The translations under genes and the position numbers were made by a program. Below are positions 40,264 to 49,877 of a DNA stretch of 64,000 bases, piece after piece (position 1 is the first letter of the stretch; each line of letters opens with the position of its first letter). Source of the stretch: DASRHT01 sp035650355 (GTDB lineage Bacteria > Chloroflexota > Ktedonobacteria > Ktedonobacterales > Ktedonobacteraceae); the NCBI GenBank assembly GCA_035650355.1, contig DASRHT010000056.1:71369-135368 (forward strand), in the 5' to 3' direction. The notes beneath the pieces are model-generated. The model did not search any database, had not been told where the DNA came from, and saw only the letters and a program-made list of their open reading frames with translations.

Positions 40264-42117
40264 TTATTGCTCCCTTACTGGTAAGCCTTCCATGCGCATA
40301 ATTTTCAACGCGTTTGTTGTGGGGCACGGCCCAGGGCGCAGCTTATAGTCAAACACCATCTGCCCGTCAATGATCTCTTCTTTGAAATGATAATTGCTAA
40401 CTTCTGGCATGGTCTCTGCGAGCTTGACTAGCTCCAGGTCGTGCGTCGAAATTGCGCCGATGCAGTTCCGCCCGACCAACGTCTCCACATAGTCCTGGCT
40501 GCCGATTAGCCTCTCGCGGTTATTCGTTCCCTTGAAGATTTCGTCGATGAGGAAGAAAAGCGGGAAGCTGTCGGGACGTTCCAGTTGGATCAGCAGCGCC
40601 TTCAGCCGCCTTACTTCGGCGTAGAAGTAAGAATAGCCGTCAGTAACCGAATCGCTGACGCGAATGCAGGAGAAGATCCTGAAAGGGGTCGTTTGCAGTT
40701 TGCTGGCGCAGGCAGGGCCACCCGCGAAAGCCAGGCACAGATTCACCCCTAGCGTACGCAAAAACGTGCTTTTGCCCGCCATATTTGAGCCGGTGATGAT
40801 CACCACCTGCCCCAATCCATTGAGCGTGAAATCATTGGCGATACGCCTCTCGTCCTGAATGAGAGGATGGCCCAGCGCGCAACCGGAGAAGGACGCGCCC
40901 TCTGTACCATTATCCTGGATGATATCCGGTAAGACGTATTCTGGATTGAGATAGGCGAACGTGGCGAGCGAACTCAGCGCCTCCAGTTCAAACCAGGTAT
41001 CGAGCCATTTGGGCAGGCGTGCTGCTATTTGCGCTTTATAACAGCTCAGGCGATAGGCGCTATAGTGGTCCCAGGGGACAAGCGCATTAATAATCAGCCA
41101 GAGCAGAGCATTATTTTTTAACGTTGCCGCCGATGCTATGCGCGCCGTTTGTTTTAGCAGACTAGAAGGGCTGTGCCGCACTTCTGCATAGAAAGGCTCG
41201 CATAACTTTTTCACCTGCTCATGTGTTCCATAGGGATATGCTTCTAGATAGGAGAACACACCGCTGAGCGTAGCGAAGCCGTAGCGCAAGTAGTTCGCAT
41301 CCTCGAAGATGTCGCCGCGCTTTTGCGCCGTTGTAAAAAGCAGCGTAAGAGCTGCCAGAATGGTAAAAATCCATAATTGCGGCATCACAATAAAAAGGTT
41401 GAGCAGGAAGAATACAATGGTCAGGATCTGTAAGGCTGCCACGCCAAGCAACGGAGGTAACAGCGTGGAGGGAGGTTCCTGCTGCTTCAGCCAATCTAAT
41501 AAGCGTTTGCCTTCTAGCTGCTCGGCAACGCGTCCGCTGGCAAGCCGTGACCTCATAGTGAGCTTATCGCGGAAGCGCGTCATCGATGTTAACTCGCGCA
41601 CCAGTGTTTGACGCCGGTTGATAGTGGTCGGATCGGGTATGGTTGCAAGCAGCCACTCGCGCAAGCGCCGGCTCCCCTCTTGTGATACAGCCGTATTGAG
41701 CAATTGATGGATGGAGCGGGGGCCGCTCAGATCGAGATCGACCTCAAAAGGATGTCCCGTGACCGGCTCAGTGGGCAGGGTAGGAGGGATGGCGTCCCAA
41801 TCCAGTTTCATACGTGCCACATGGGTCAATTTTATGCGCATCCACGTTCGATGTCGCGCCAGGCTATCCTCAATATATTGATGAAAGTAGGCGACTAGCG
41901 CGAAAGTGATCAGCGTCGTCAAGGCCAGGACCAGGCACAGCCGCCAGCCTGCAACAAAGTAGCCGGCAACACTGAGTCCTAGCCCGACAAAAAAAATCGT
42001 TACTCGCACCCAGGAGTAACGATTGCTCCTCCGGTCCAATCTATCGATTCGTCCACGCAATCGCTCAACCTGCTTTTCAAGCAAGTAGAGCCGCTCCTCT
42101 TTTTTGCTGCTCATCAT
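40264..42117 (-). CDS. Membrane-anchored MutS-family ATPase
   Basis: 617 residues from the ATG at 42117 with AAGGG six bases upstream. The N-terminus has a coiled coil (KKEERLYLLEKQVERLRGRIDRL) and two transmembrane segments at about 30-75, then the MutS core (RSIHQLLNTAVSQEGSRRLREWL), two more hydrophobic segments in the middle (around 215-250), and the ATPase domain with Walker A TGSNMAGKSTFLRTLG near residue 435, FFLIDEIFKGTNNRER and the H-loop GAISTHDLELVKL. The mismatch-recognition and clamp/HTH tail parts are absent. This matches the membrane MutS-like subgroup of unknown role. A cytosolic repair function is unlikely. Confidence 0.88.
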   Translation of the reverse strand: MMSSKKEERLYLLEKQVERLRGRIDRLDRRSNRYSWVRVTIFFVGLGLSVAGYFVAGWRLCLVLALTTLITFALVAYFHQYIEDSLARHRTWMRIKLTHVARMKLDWDAIPPTLPTEPVTGHPFEVDLDLSGPRSIHQLLNTAVSQEGSRRLREWLLATIPDPTTINRRQTLVRELTSMTRFRDKLTMRSRLASGRVAEQLEGKRLLDWLKQQEPPSTLLPPLLGVAALQILTIVFFLLNLFIVMPQLWIFTILAALTLLFTTAQKRGDIFEDANYLRYGFATLSGVFSYLEAYPYGTHEQVKKLCEPFYAEVRHSPSSLLKQTARIASAATLKNNALLWLIINALVPWDHYSAYRLSCYKAQIAARLPKWLDTWFELEALSSLATFAYLNPEYVLPDIIQDNGTEGASFSGCALGHPLIQDERRIANDFTLNGLGQVVIITGSNMAGKSTFLRTLGVNLCLAFAGGPACASKLQTTPFRIFSCIRVSDSVTDGYSYFYAEVRRLKALLIQLERPDSFPLFFLIDEIFKGTNNRERLIGSQDYVETLVGRNCIGAISTHDLELVKLAETMPEVSNYHFKEEIIDGQMVFDYKLRPGPCPTTNALKIMRMEGLPVREQ

Positions 42118-42560
42118 GATCCCTTGTCTAGAATATTGTTCTAGAGAGAGTCTAGCACTGCAAGGCAGGAGGATCAAGGTGCAGGATGGAAATTGCATGC
42201 TCGCTGGCTGTGATGCCTTGTAAGAAGGTGTCATAAAAGGATATCATAATTTCAGTATCTGTATTTCAGTATCCTCAAACAGGTCGCGAAGCTATTGGCT
42301 CCCGCAGCCCTCGTTGAGGATAGCATAAGTATCGGGCGCGAGCATAGACTTTAAGAAATTCTATGGGGAAGCCGCCCCTGTAGCGACGCGATTGATCGCG
42401 TCCGCTTCAGCGCCTGCCTGGCCCACCACGGCGCTAAAGCGGACGTCATCAATGCCGTCGCTATGGAAGGGGAAGAACCCTCATCATTTCTTCATCTACA
42501 TATCGGGTCCCTACAGATGTCAATTAGAAATGCATTTTTAAGGAAAGGTAAGAAGCGAAG
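42118..42560. other. Non-coding region with two repeat families
   Basis: No gene is seen. ATTTCAGTATCTGTATTTCAG at 42249 runs into an ATTTCAGTATCCTCAA repeat (42263-42325) with arms ATCCTCAA and TTGAGGAT. An imperfect inverted repeat with 33-base arms, 42381-42413 (TAGCGACGCGATTGATCGCG...) and 42431-42463, follows, related to GCGATCAATCGC-type repeats near 4600 and 9340. AAGGAAAGG precedes the SDR start. Confidence 0.6.
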
Positions 42561-43328
42561 ATGGACGTACAGAACAAAACTATTTTAGTTTCAGGGGGCG
42601 CATCAGGTCTGGGTGCGGCATGCGTGCGGTTGTTGACGCAGGCGGGCGCGAAGGCAGTCATCGTGGATTTAAATAACGAGATGGGGAATGCACTGGCACA
42701 GGAGTTGGGCGGCTCGGCGGTATTTGTGAAGGCGAACGTCATCGACGAGGCAGAGGTGCAGGCGGCGGTCAATACGGCGGTTGAGAAATTTGGCGGGCTG
42801 CATGTCGCCATCAACTGCGCGGGGATCGGCGTAGCGGAAAGAGTGGTGGGCAAGGAACTTCCTCACAGTCTAACCTCTTTCACCAGAGTCATCAACGTCA
42901 ACCTGATCGGCACCTTTAATGTTATTCGTCTTGCCGCTTTTGCAATGGCAAAGAACGAGCCTACTGAGGCAGGGGAGCGCGGTGTGATCATCAATACCGC
43001 CTCCGTTGCCGCCTTTGACGGCCAGATCGGGCAGGCGGCCTATTCCGCCTCTAAGGGTGGCATTGTTGGCATGACCCTGCCGATTGCCCGTGAACTGGCC
43101 CGCTCCGGTATCCGCGTGATGACCATCGCTCCCGGACTCTTCGATACCCCCTTGCTGGCCGGTCTCCCTGAGCCTGCTCGTATCTCGCTTGGGCAGCAGG
43201 TTCCCTTCCCTCCGCGCCTGGGCCGTCCTGGTGAATATGCCGCGCTGGCAAAACACATCATCGAGAACGAGATGCTAAACGGTGAGGTAATAAGGCTGGA
43301 TGGCAGCATAAGGATGCAGGCTCGTTGA
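42561..43328 (+). CDS. Short-chain dehydrogenase, probable 3-hydroxyacyl-CoA dehydrogenase (type II/HSD10-like)
   Basis: 255 residues, classical SDR. NAD-binding VSGGASGLGAACVRLL with the acidic residue in VIVDLNN (NAD preference), NCAGIGVAER, catalytic IINTASVAAFDGQIGQAAYSASKGG (Ser, Tyr, Lys) and IAPGLFDTPLL. The overall wording is that of mammalian HSD17B10 and bacterial type II 3-hydroxyacyl-CoA dehydrogenases. A role in fatty-acid or branched-chain amino-acid oxidation is likely, but no neighbours support it. Confidence 0.88.
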   Translation: MDVQNKTILVSGGASGLGAACVRLLTQAGAKAVIVDLNNEMGNALAQELGGSAVFVKANVIDEAEVQAAVNTAVEKFGGLHVAINCAGIGVAERVVGKELPHSLTSFTRVINVNLIGTFNVIRLAAFAMAKNEPTEAGERGVIINTASVAAFDGQIGQAAYSASKGGIVGMTLPIARELARSGIRVMTIAPGLFDTPLLAGLPEPARISLGQQVPFPPRLGRPGEYAALAKHIIENEMLNGEVIRLDGSIRMQAR

Positions 43329-43451
43329 GCCTCTCCTGACTGAATAGATGGAGCCGTGCCTTTTGCCATGTTCTCTCCTTGCGCGCGAGGTACAGCCCCT
43401 ATGGCGATGTACGTTTGGAGAGGGCAGGGCTTTTCCGTTTTCGTCATGCTC

Positions 43452-43555
43452 ACAGGGCGAAGCCCTGCTCGCAAGAGGAGAGAGATGCAGGCAACGCCGC
43501 GTCGCGGCGTTGCCTGCATCTCTCTCCTCTTGCCCTGCGCCCCGTTGGGGGCGCG
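43452..43555. repeat. Long perfect hairpin element (30-bp arms)
   Basis: A central palindrome has perfect 30-bp arms at 43471-43500 and 43504-43533 and a GTC loop. It is flanked by small hairpins CAGGGCGAAGCCCTG (43452-43466) and GCGCCCCGTTGGGGGCGC (43538-43555). The rest of 43329-43860 shows no gene; the open frames that run through it are translations of the hairpin. Confidence 0.75.
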
Positions 43556-43860
43556 AATCCCGTCGGCAGGAGTGAGGGGAGAGGAACACTGAAAAGCTCT
43601 GTACGATAGTAATATTCGCTTGATATTCAAAATGATTAATGAGATACTGGTAAAAACTGTTTTTTTTATAATCGCTGTTGTTGGTGCAATCGTGTAATTA
43701 GTGATCAGTCCGAAAGAGCGACAAAAATAAATGCAATACAAATATATTGTTCACCGCTGCCAGGACTGTCCCTTATTGTATATGCTTTAGTGCCTGCACG
43801 CTGCTCGTTACCCTCTATGGAGCAACCAGGGACCATTTTCAGTAAACATAAGCAATAACA

Positions 43861-45246
43861 GTGTTGAACCGGCGAGCGTATTCATTCTTGCCGCAACGCT
43901 CTATTTCTATGTTTCAAAGAATCTATGGAAGGAAGAAAAATAAGCGTATGAAACGCATAAAAACCTGGCTTCCCGCTGTGAGCATCTTCAGCCTGGCGTT
44001 TATTGTACGCATTGTCTATAACATGACGGTCGGGCACGGCTATGTGCCGCATTTTGATGCTGCCATCTATGAACAACTGGCCCAGCGTCTCATCACCGAT
44101 CACTGCTATTGCTGGTCACCGCACCACGCCACTACTTTTCGTCCGCCCCTCTGGCCGTTTATCATTGCAGGCATCTATTCTGTTGTCGGGTCGCATAATA
44201 CTTATGTGCGTCTGCTTGACTGTTTTCTTGGCTCGGGCACATCTGTGTTTGTCTATCTGTTTACACGAGATATCTTCGGCAAGCGTATAGCCCTGGTTAC
44301 CGGTGTAATTGCGGCGGTGTATACGGGGTTGTTCATCTGGGATGGCTGGCTTTACTCCGAATCGCTCTATACCTTTATATTAATCGTATTCCTCTATTCC
44401 CTCTACCGCTTGCAGGGCAAAGTGCATGTGCGAACCTGGCTTGTTGTCGGCGGAGGGTTTCTCGGCCTGTCAATGCTAGCGCGCCCGAATGGCACCATCT
44501 TGCTCGGCTTACTGGGTATCTGGGCAGTGGCCCTGGCGTTTTTCAAATACCTGCCCTGGCAGACCGTGGTAAAACGCGCTCTGGTGATCGTCCTGATTGC
44601 CATCGCGGTCATTACCCCCTGGTCGATCCGCAATTACCCACATACGCATAGTCTGCTTCCCGTCTCGACCCTGGGCAACACCCTGAGGGGGGCATACAAT
44701 GACATTACCCTGTACGATCCGGGTTTGCGCGGCATCTGGTCGCTTCCGCCCGCCTACAATGCCGATATTCATGACTACACGCTGGCGGATGAGAACAGAG
44801 ATATGCAGGCTGCGCTGGATTGGATTCATCGACACATCAGCGATATGCCTTATATGTTTGGGGTTCATCTTGTAAACATGTGGACGCCATATATGTATTC
44901 TTATGACCTGCCGTTCGAGGAATTCCCAACGCGGCAGTCATCGCAGCTAGTGATGGATTTGATACCACTGGAGTCGATTATCGTCTTTACATTCGCTGCC
45001 TTTGGCCTTATCATGTCCTGGAAGAAACGGAAAGAGTTGCTCCTGGTCTATCTAATCATCGCCTTAACGATTGCGCAAAATGTCATTTTCTATGGCAGCA
45101 ACCGCTTCCGCGCCCCCATTGAACCGTTTCTTGTGCTGTTGGTGGGAGGGGTGTTGTGGTGGATGACGAACTACTGGAAAACCAGAACCCAGTTGACCAA
45201 AGTAAAAGATGAGCAAGGGAAACCCGAGCTGGTTTCTGCTGTGTAG
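43861..45246 (+). CDS. GT-C type membrane glycosyltransferase (PMT/ArnT-like, GT39 superfamily)
   Basis: Up to 461 residues with about nine membrane segments. The first outside loop has the GT-C acidic motif: HFDAAIYEQLAQRLI, followed by HHATTFRPPLWPFIIAGIYSVVGSHNTYVRLLDCFLG. Typical enzymes transfer a sugar from a polyprenyl-phosphate donor to protein or glycan. The start is uncertain: GTG at 43861 and ATG at 43909 lack ribosome binding sites, and ATG at 43948 has GGAAGG about 14 bases upstream. It is followed by a second GT-C gene 35 bases later, probably an operon. Confidence 0.8.
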   Translation: MLNRRAYSFLPQRSISMFQRIYGRKKNKRMKRIKTWLPAVSIFSLAFIVRIVYNMTVGHGYVPHFDAAIYEQLAQRLITDHCYCWSPHHATTFRPPLWPFIIAGIYSVVGSHNTYVRLLDCFLGSGTSVFVYLFTRDIFGKRIALVTGVIAAVYTGLFIWDGWLYSESLYTFILIVFLYSLYRLQGKVHVRTWLVVGGGFLGLSMLARPNGTILLGLLGIWAVALAFFKYLPWQTVVKRALVIVLIAIAVITPWSIRNYPHTHSLLPVSTLGNTLRGAYNDITLYDPGLRGIWSLPPAYNADIHDYTLADENRDMQAALDWIHRHISDMPYMFGVHLVNMWTPYMYSYDLPFEEFPTRQSSQLVMDLIPLESIIVFTFAAFGLIMSWKKRKELLLVYLIIALTIAQNVIFYGSNRFRAPIEPFLVLLVGGVLWWMTNYWKTRTQLTKVKDEQGKPELVSAV

Positions 45247-45281
45247 AAGCTCATCAATTAGATCAAACAATGGAGTGTTAA

Positions 45282-47051
45282 ATGAGCATTCAGGAATTTC
45301 TACAGGCTTCCCATGTAAAATGGCCTTTACAGTGGACTGCTGTAGAACAAAAAGAACAAAAACAAGATAATGTGCAGCAAAATGGGGCCGCTTCTACTCC
45401 TTCCTTGAAAACTACCGAGAAAAGCTTCATTCTGTTTGCCTTGATCTTCTATAGTCTTATCTTGATAAAAGATTCCTGGCTTGGCGACGATTCCTTCATT
45501 ACGCTGCGGACAGTGGATAATTTTTTGCATGGCTATGGGCTTACCTGGAATACCGATGAGCGCGTTCAGGCTTATACACATCCTCTATGGATGTTCATGC
45601 TATCCGCCGTTACATTTATTGTGCATCGGCCTTATATTGCAGCGTTGCTCCTGGGATTTGGCGTTTCCTTTTTAGCGGTCGCTCTGTTTGCATTTCGACT
45701 GGCTAAATCCCCTCTATTAGCAATCGCGGGCGTTTTGTGTTTGACAGCGTCAAAGGCTTTTGTGGATTACTCCACCTCGGGACTGGAAAATCCCATGACT
45801 CACCTGTTGATCGTGGCCTTCGCGCTGGTCTTTTATCAGTATCGACAGCATAAGTATTATGTGCTCTGGCTTTCACTGCTGGGCATGCTAATGACGCTCA
45901 ATCGCATGGATACAGTGTTATTGTTTGTTCCGGCATTGCTATATGCGCTCTGGGAGCGCCGCTCCTGGAAAACCTTGCGGACGATGGCGCTGGCTTTTAT
46001 ACCTGTTGTGCTCTGGGAATTATTCTCATTATTTTATTATGGAGCGCTATTTCCCAACACGGCCTACGCCAAACTCAATACCAGCATTTCTAGTTTAAGC
46101 CTGATCAAACAAGGGATTGGCTATCTGGTGAGTTCGTTTACGTTCGATCCGATATTGCTGGTTATTATGCTCATAGCGGTATGTATGGTCTGGCTGGCCA
46201 AAGACTGGAGAAGCATACCTCTAGTGCTGGGCATGGGACTCTACCTGGCCTATATCGTCAGGATTGGTGGCGATTTTATGGCTGGTCGCTTTCTGACCCC
46301 CCCGTTTATTATGGCGGTGATTCTCCTTATGCGAACCATTCGCCCCGGCTTGAATCTGAATGTGGCGTTCTTGCTGGCCTTAGCCCTCTTTTTTGGCCTC
46401 GTGACCCCTTTCACACGCTGGTCGTTCGATCCTGTTGTACTCTATGGCTCGGGCACGGACTGGAGGTATGATGCTAGATTCTATGATGATCGCGGGATTA
46501 CGGACGAGCGTTTTTTCTATGCTTCCGCAGTGAATGTCTTTCGTATCAAACGGGGCCGATCATTCCCAGACTATACTCTGGCACATAATGGATTACAGGC
46601 CCGTCTCAATGGAGATCGAGTGAGCGTGGTGAGCGCCATTGGCATGTTTGGATATGAAGCTGGTCCGAATGTCCATGTGGTTGACCAGTTTGCGCTGGCC
46701 GATCCTCTGTTAGCCCGTCTGCCGGTTGTAGGAGATCAGTGGTCTGCGGGCCAGTTCGTCCGACCTATGCCGGATGGCTATATAGAGACCTTTACGGTAG
46801 GAGCTAATACGATAACAGATCCAGACCTGGCTAAGTACTATGATAAATTGCACCTGGTTATTAGCGGACCCCTTTTCAGTTGGGACCGCATTGTGGCTAT
46901 CTGGAACCTTAATACGGGAGGCTATAATAGCCTGTTACAGCACTATGAGCAACGCTATAATGCCGCCCATCACATTACCTCCACCCCTCCTGAACATAGC
47001 CCCGGCACGCTTCTTCCTGTATGGGTGAGAGACGCGTTCTACGCTGCATAA
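45282..47051 (+). CDS. GT-C type membrane glycosyltransferase, AftB-like pattern
   Basis: 589 residues with about ten membrane segments. The first loop reads WLGDDSFITLRTVDNFLHGYGLTWNTDERVQAYTHPLW. This DD..I..R...N...G.G..WN..ERV..YT..LW pattern is shared with actinobacterial arabinofuranosyltransferase AftB and related polyprenyl-phosphate sugar transferases. A C-terminal outside domain follows (LNGDRVSVVSAIGMFGYEAGPNVHVVDQFALADPLLARLP). GGAG lies six bases before the ATG. It is likely cotranscribed with the preceding glycosyltransferase for cell-envelope glycan or protein glycosylation. The donor and acceptor are not known. Confidence 0.8.
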   Translation: MSIQEFLQASHVKWPLQWTAVEQKEQKQDNVQQNGAASTPSLKTTEKSFILFALIFYSLILIKDSWLGDDSFITLRTVDNFLHGYGLTWNTDERVQAYTHPLWMFMLSAVTFIVHRPYIAALLLGFGVSFLAVALFAFRLAKSPLLAIAGVLCLTASKAFVDYSTSGLENPMTHLLIVAFALVFYQYRQHKYYVLWLSLLGMLMTLNRMDTVLLFVPALLYALWERRSWKTLRTMALAFIPVVLWELFSLFYYGALFPNTAYAKLNTSISSLSLIKQGIGYLVSSFTFDPILLVIMLIAVCMVWLAKDWRSIPLVLGMGLYLAYIVRIGGDFMAGRFLTPPFIMAVILLMRTIRPGLNLNVAFLLALALFFGLVTPFTRWSFDPVVLYGSGTDWRYDARFYDDRGITDERFFYASAVNVFRIKRGRSFPDYTLAHNGLQARLNGDRVSVVSAIGMFGYEAGPNVHVVDQFALADPLLARLPVVGDQWSAGQFVRPMPDGYIETFTVGANTITDPDLAKYYDKLHLVISGPLFSWDRIVAIWNLNTGGYNSLLQHYEQRYNAAHHITSTPPEHSPGTLLPVWVRDAFYAA

Positions 47052-47059
47052 GCAGAACT

Positions 47060-47098
47060 AAGGTGGAACAAAGCTATTAAACAGCTTTGTTCCACTTT
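47060..47098 (+). terminator. Intrinsic terminator after the glycosyltransferase pair
   Basis: Arms AAGGTGGAACAAAGCT (47060-47075) and AGCTTTGTTCCACTTT (47083-47098), followed by CTTTTC. One mismatch in the stem. Confidence 0.75.
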
Positions 47099-47115
47099 CT
47101 TTTCAAATGGTCCGT

Positions 47116-47281
47116 CAGGGTTTCTCAAAAGTCGCTGCGTGCTCTGGCTGCTCGCGCCTTCGGCGCTCACAGGGAGAGGAAGGTGCTGGCGGTGGGCGCA
47201 GCCCACCGCCAGCACCTTCCTCTCCAGAACGGCTCGCTTGCGAGCCGTTCTGTCTGAAAAAACCACTTTTGAGAAGCCCTG
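47116..47281 (+). mobile_element. MITE-like element, copy 2, with 10-bp target duplication
   Basis: 166 bp from CAGGGTTTCTC to GAGAAGCCCTG. It holds the same 23-bp-arm central palindrome as copy 1 and hairpins GCGCCTTCGGCGC and GGCTCGCTTGCGAGCC. It is flanked by AATGGTCCGT at 47106-47115 and 47282-47291, an exact direct repeat. It inserted between a terminator and ilvD. Confidence 0.82.
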
Positions 47282-47381
47282 AATGGTCCGTAGGCACGAT
47301 TTGCCAATGCTGGTAAGCTATATTATTATCATTGGTGGACAGCCAATGGTCATTTACCAGATGAAAGGAAGCATTGTCATC

Positions 47382-49088
47382 ATGCCCGAACAAAACGGAC
47401 CTGCAAGTACTCCTGCCCCTTCACTTAATCGCCGTAGCAAGGCGATTACGGAGGGAGATGTCCGCGCCCCCAATCGCTCGATGTTGCGCGCTGTGGGCTT
47501 GACCGACGATGATTTTACGAAGCCGCTGATCGGTATTGCCAGCACCTGGAGCGAGATTACACCCTGCAACTCGCATATTAATCGTCTCGCCGAGAAGGTG
47601 CATGAGGGCGTACGGATCGCAGGCGGCGTGCCACAGATCTTCGGTACCATCACGGTGAGCGATGGCATCTCGATGGGGACCGAAGGAATGAAATTCTCGC
47701 TCCCTAGCCGCGAGGTGATTGCCGATTCCATTGAACTGGTGGGAAATGCGCAGTGCTTTGATGGCATCGTTGCCATTGGTGGCTGCGATAAAAATATGCC
47801 CGGCTGCTTGATGGCGCTGGCCCGCCTGAATATCCCCAGCCTGTTTGTCTACGGTGGCACCATTCTCCCCGGCGTCTGTCGCGGCCAGGATGTCGATATT
47901 GTGAGCGTCTTTGAAGCTGTGGGACAGTATAGTGCCGGTAAAATCACCCGCGAGCAGTTGAAGGAAGTGGAAGAGAGCGCGATCCCTGGCGCTGGCTCGT
48001 GTGGCGGCATGTATACCGCCAATACGATGGCCTCCTCGATAGAAGCTCTGGGGATGTCTCTGCCCGGCGGTTCGTCGCTGCCTGCCGTTACCGCTCGCAA
48101 GGCGCTGGATTGCTATGAGACCGGTCAGATGGTGGTGCGGCTGATAGAGCGTCAGATCACGCCGCGCCATATCCTTACCAGAGCTGCCTTCGAGAATGCG
48201 ATTACGGTTGTGATGGCGCTCGGTGGCTCCACTAACGCGGTCCTGCACCTGATCGCTATTGCGCGCCAACTGGATATCCCGCTCTCCATCGACGATTTCA
48301 CGCGTGTGGGGCGCAAGGTTCCTCACCTGGCTGATCTCAAGCCAGGCGGAAGATATGTGATGGCGGATCTTGATCGCATCGGCGGCGTTCAGGCGGTGAT
48401 GAAGGTCCTGCTGGACGCTGGCTATCTCAACGGTGATGTGCTGACCGTCACGGGAAAGACGCTGGCGGAAAACCTGCAAGAGGCTCCCGCGCTGGCCGAA
48501 GGGCAAAAGATCGTGATGCCGCTTGACCAGCCATTGCATCCGAGTGGCCCGCTGGTCATTCTCAAAGGCAATCTCGCGCCGGAGGGCGCGGTATGTAAGA
48601 TTGCCGGGCTGAAGACGACGAGCCATCGCGGGCCTGCCAGAGTATTTAATTCTGAGGAAGAGAGCTTTGAGGCGATTATGCATCACCGCATCACTCATGG
48701 CGATGTGATGGTGATTCGCTATGAGGGGCCTAAGGGTGGCCCGGGGATGCGCGAGATACTGGCGGTAACTGCCGCGCTGGTGGGCCAGGGCTACGGTGAG
48801 ACGGTGGGCCTGATTACCGATGGGCGTTTCTCCGGCGGCACTCACGGCATGGTGGTTGGACATATTGCGCCAGAAGCTCAGGTGGGCGGCCCTATCGCTA
48901 TTGTGCAGGAAGGCGATATGATTACCATCGATGCTGAGCGCAACCTGCTGGCGGTCGATCTCAGCGATGAGGAGATTGCGCGCCGCCTCCAGCAGTGGAA
49001 CGCGCCCGAATCCAGGTACAAGAAAGGCGTGATGGCAAAGTACGTGAAACTGGTATCATCGGCCTCCGAAGGGGCGATCACCGGTTAA
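47382..49088 (+). CDS. ilvD: Dihydroxy-acid dehydratase
   Basis: 568 residues from the ATG at 47382 (AAAGGAAG about ten bases upstream; ATG at 47361 is an alternative). It dehydrates 2,3-dihydroxy-isovalerate and -methylvalerate to the keto acids of valine, leucine and isoleucine synthesis. Iron-sulfur ligands are visible in CDKNMPGCLMAL and GAGSCGGMYTANTM. DGRFSGGTHGMVVGHIAPEA near the C-terminus is the usual active-site block. It is monocistronic, with a terminator-like hairpin after it. No leader or T-box is seen upstream. Confidence 0.96.
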   Translation: MPEQNGPASTPAPSLNRRSKAITEGDVRAPNRSMLRAVGLTDDDFTKPLIGIASTWSEITPCNSHINRLAEKVHEGVRIAGGVPQIFGTITVSDGISMGTEGMKFSLPSREVIADSIELVGNAQCFDGIVAIGGCDKNMPGCLMALARLNIPSLFVYGGTILPGVCRGQDVDIVSVFEAVGQYSAGKITREQLKEVEESAIPGAGSCGGMYTANTMASSIEALGMSLPGGSSLPAVTARKALDCYETGQMVVRLIERQITPRHILTRAAFENAITVVMALGGSTNAVLHLIAIARQLDIPLSIDDFTRVGRKVPHLADLKPGGRYVMADLDRIGGVQAVMKVLLDAGYLNGDVLTVTGKTLAENLQEAPALAEGQKIVMPLDQPLHPSGPLVILKGNLAPEGAVCKIAGLKTTSHRGPARVFNSEEESFEAIMHHRITHGDVMVIRYEGPKGGPGMREILAVTAALVGQGYGETVGLITDGRFSGGTHGMVVGHIAPEAQVGGPIAIVQEGDMITIDAERNLLAVDLSDEEIARRLQQWNAPESRYKKGVMAKYVKLVSSASEGAITG

Positions 49089-49106
49089 ATACTTCTACGA
49101 AGAAAC

Positions 49107-49145
49107 GAGAAGAGGGCTGATCACAGCAGGATCAACCCCCTTCTC
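49107..49145. terminator. Bidirectional terminator between ilvD and the SRPBCC gene
   Basis: GAGAAGAGGGCTGATC pairs imperfectly with GATCAACCCCCTTCTC across a short loop between two convergent genes. No long T run on either side. Confidence 0.55.
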
Positions 49146-49154
49146 TAATGCGAA

Positions 49155-49715
49155 CTACTTTTTCTGCATATAGCGTAGCACGATAGCAGCCGTCGATAGG
49201 CTGCCGACGATCAGAAAGGGAATGCCCAATCCGAGCCTGAGGCCCTTCTTCTTTTCATCCTTCACCGTGCCAGGCTGCACTTGCCGCTCTAAACGCGAGA
49301 GGATGGTGTCATAAATGCGCCGTAGACCCAGAGGGGCGAAAGTGCGCTCGAAGAAGCCTTTGACGCCGTTACCACCCGTCCAATCGCTCTCTACACTTAC
49401 CTTGCTTTGGCGTCCATCCTTCACCGGCGTGACGCTCCAGGTCGTGACCAGCGACGAATTTGTATCGCGCTCAACGAGAACCTGCCCTTTTACCGGCTCC
49501 TGCACGCTGATATGATATGGACGCTCACGCCCTGCCGCCTGTAAGCGATAACGCAGCATTGTGCCGCTACCTCGCCCGCCGCGCTCAATGGTATAATCCA
49601 GAAAGTTCGGCGTCAGTACTTGCTTGCGCTGCCCCTTATAGTCCGCCAATGCGTCATAGACCACTTCAGGGCTGGCATCGATGATCCGCTCTTTTTTGAC
49701 ATGAATGTGACTCAC
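49155..49715 (-). CDS. SRPBCC-family protein with C-terminal membrane anchor
   Basis: 186 residues from a GTG at 49715 with GAGGAAA five bases upstream. The SRPBCC/polyketide-cyclase-like fold is suggested by VKKERIIDASPEVVYDALADYKGQRKQVLTPNFLDYTIERGGRGSGT and a central SLVTTWSVTPVKDGRQSKVSVES. The C-terminus has RLGLGIPFLIVGSLSTAAIVLRYMQKK, a single hydrophobic tail. These domains bind lipids or other hydrophobic ligands, and the ligand is unknown. It is convergent with ilvD. Confidence 0.8.
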   Translation of the reverse strand: MSHIHVKKERIIDASPEVVYDALADYKGQRKQVLTPNFLDYTIERGGRGSGTMLRYRLQAAGRERPYHISVQEPVKGQVLVERDTNSSLVTTWSVTPVKDGRQSKVSVESDWTGGNGVKGFFERTFAPLGLRRIYDTILSRLERQVQPGTVKDEKKKGLRLGLGIPFLIVGSLSTAAIVLRYMQKK

Positions 49716-49833
49716 ACGTTTCCTCACAATCTACTCTATGTATCCGTTCATGAGACATTGATTCCGTCTCTTTTGTCACCCTACTATGTGGACTGTTCCT
49801 ACTAATTTATGATAGCACCGGGAGGGAAGGGGT

Positions 49834-49862
49834 AGCCCGTTGTAGGTATGGCACAACGGGCT
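49834..49862 (-). terminator. Terminator-like hairpin after the secreted protein gene
   Basis: Perfect 10-bp arms AGCCCGTTGT (49834-49843) and ACAACGGGCT (49853-49862), 15 bases beyond the stop of the minus-strand gene at 49878. Confidence 0.6.
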
Positions 49863-49877
49863 TAGGAGGCAGAAAGG

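Noticed and set aside
47421..48863. 480-residue minus-strand open frame opposite ilvD
   Set aside because: ilvD is unambiguous on the plus strand; the antisense frame is codon-bias shadow.
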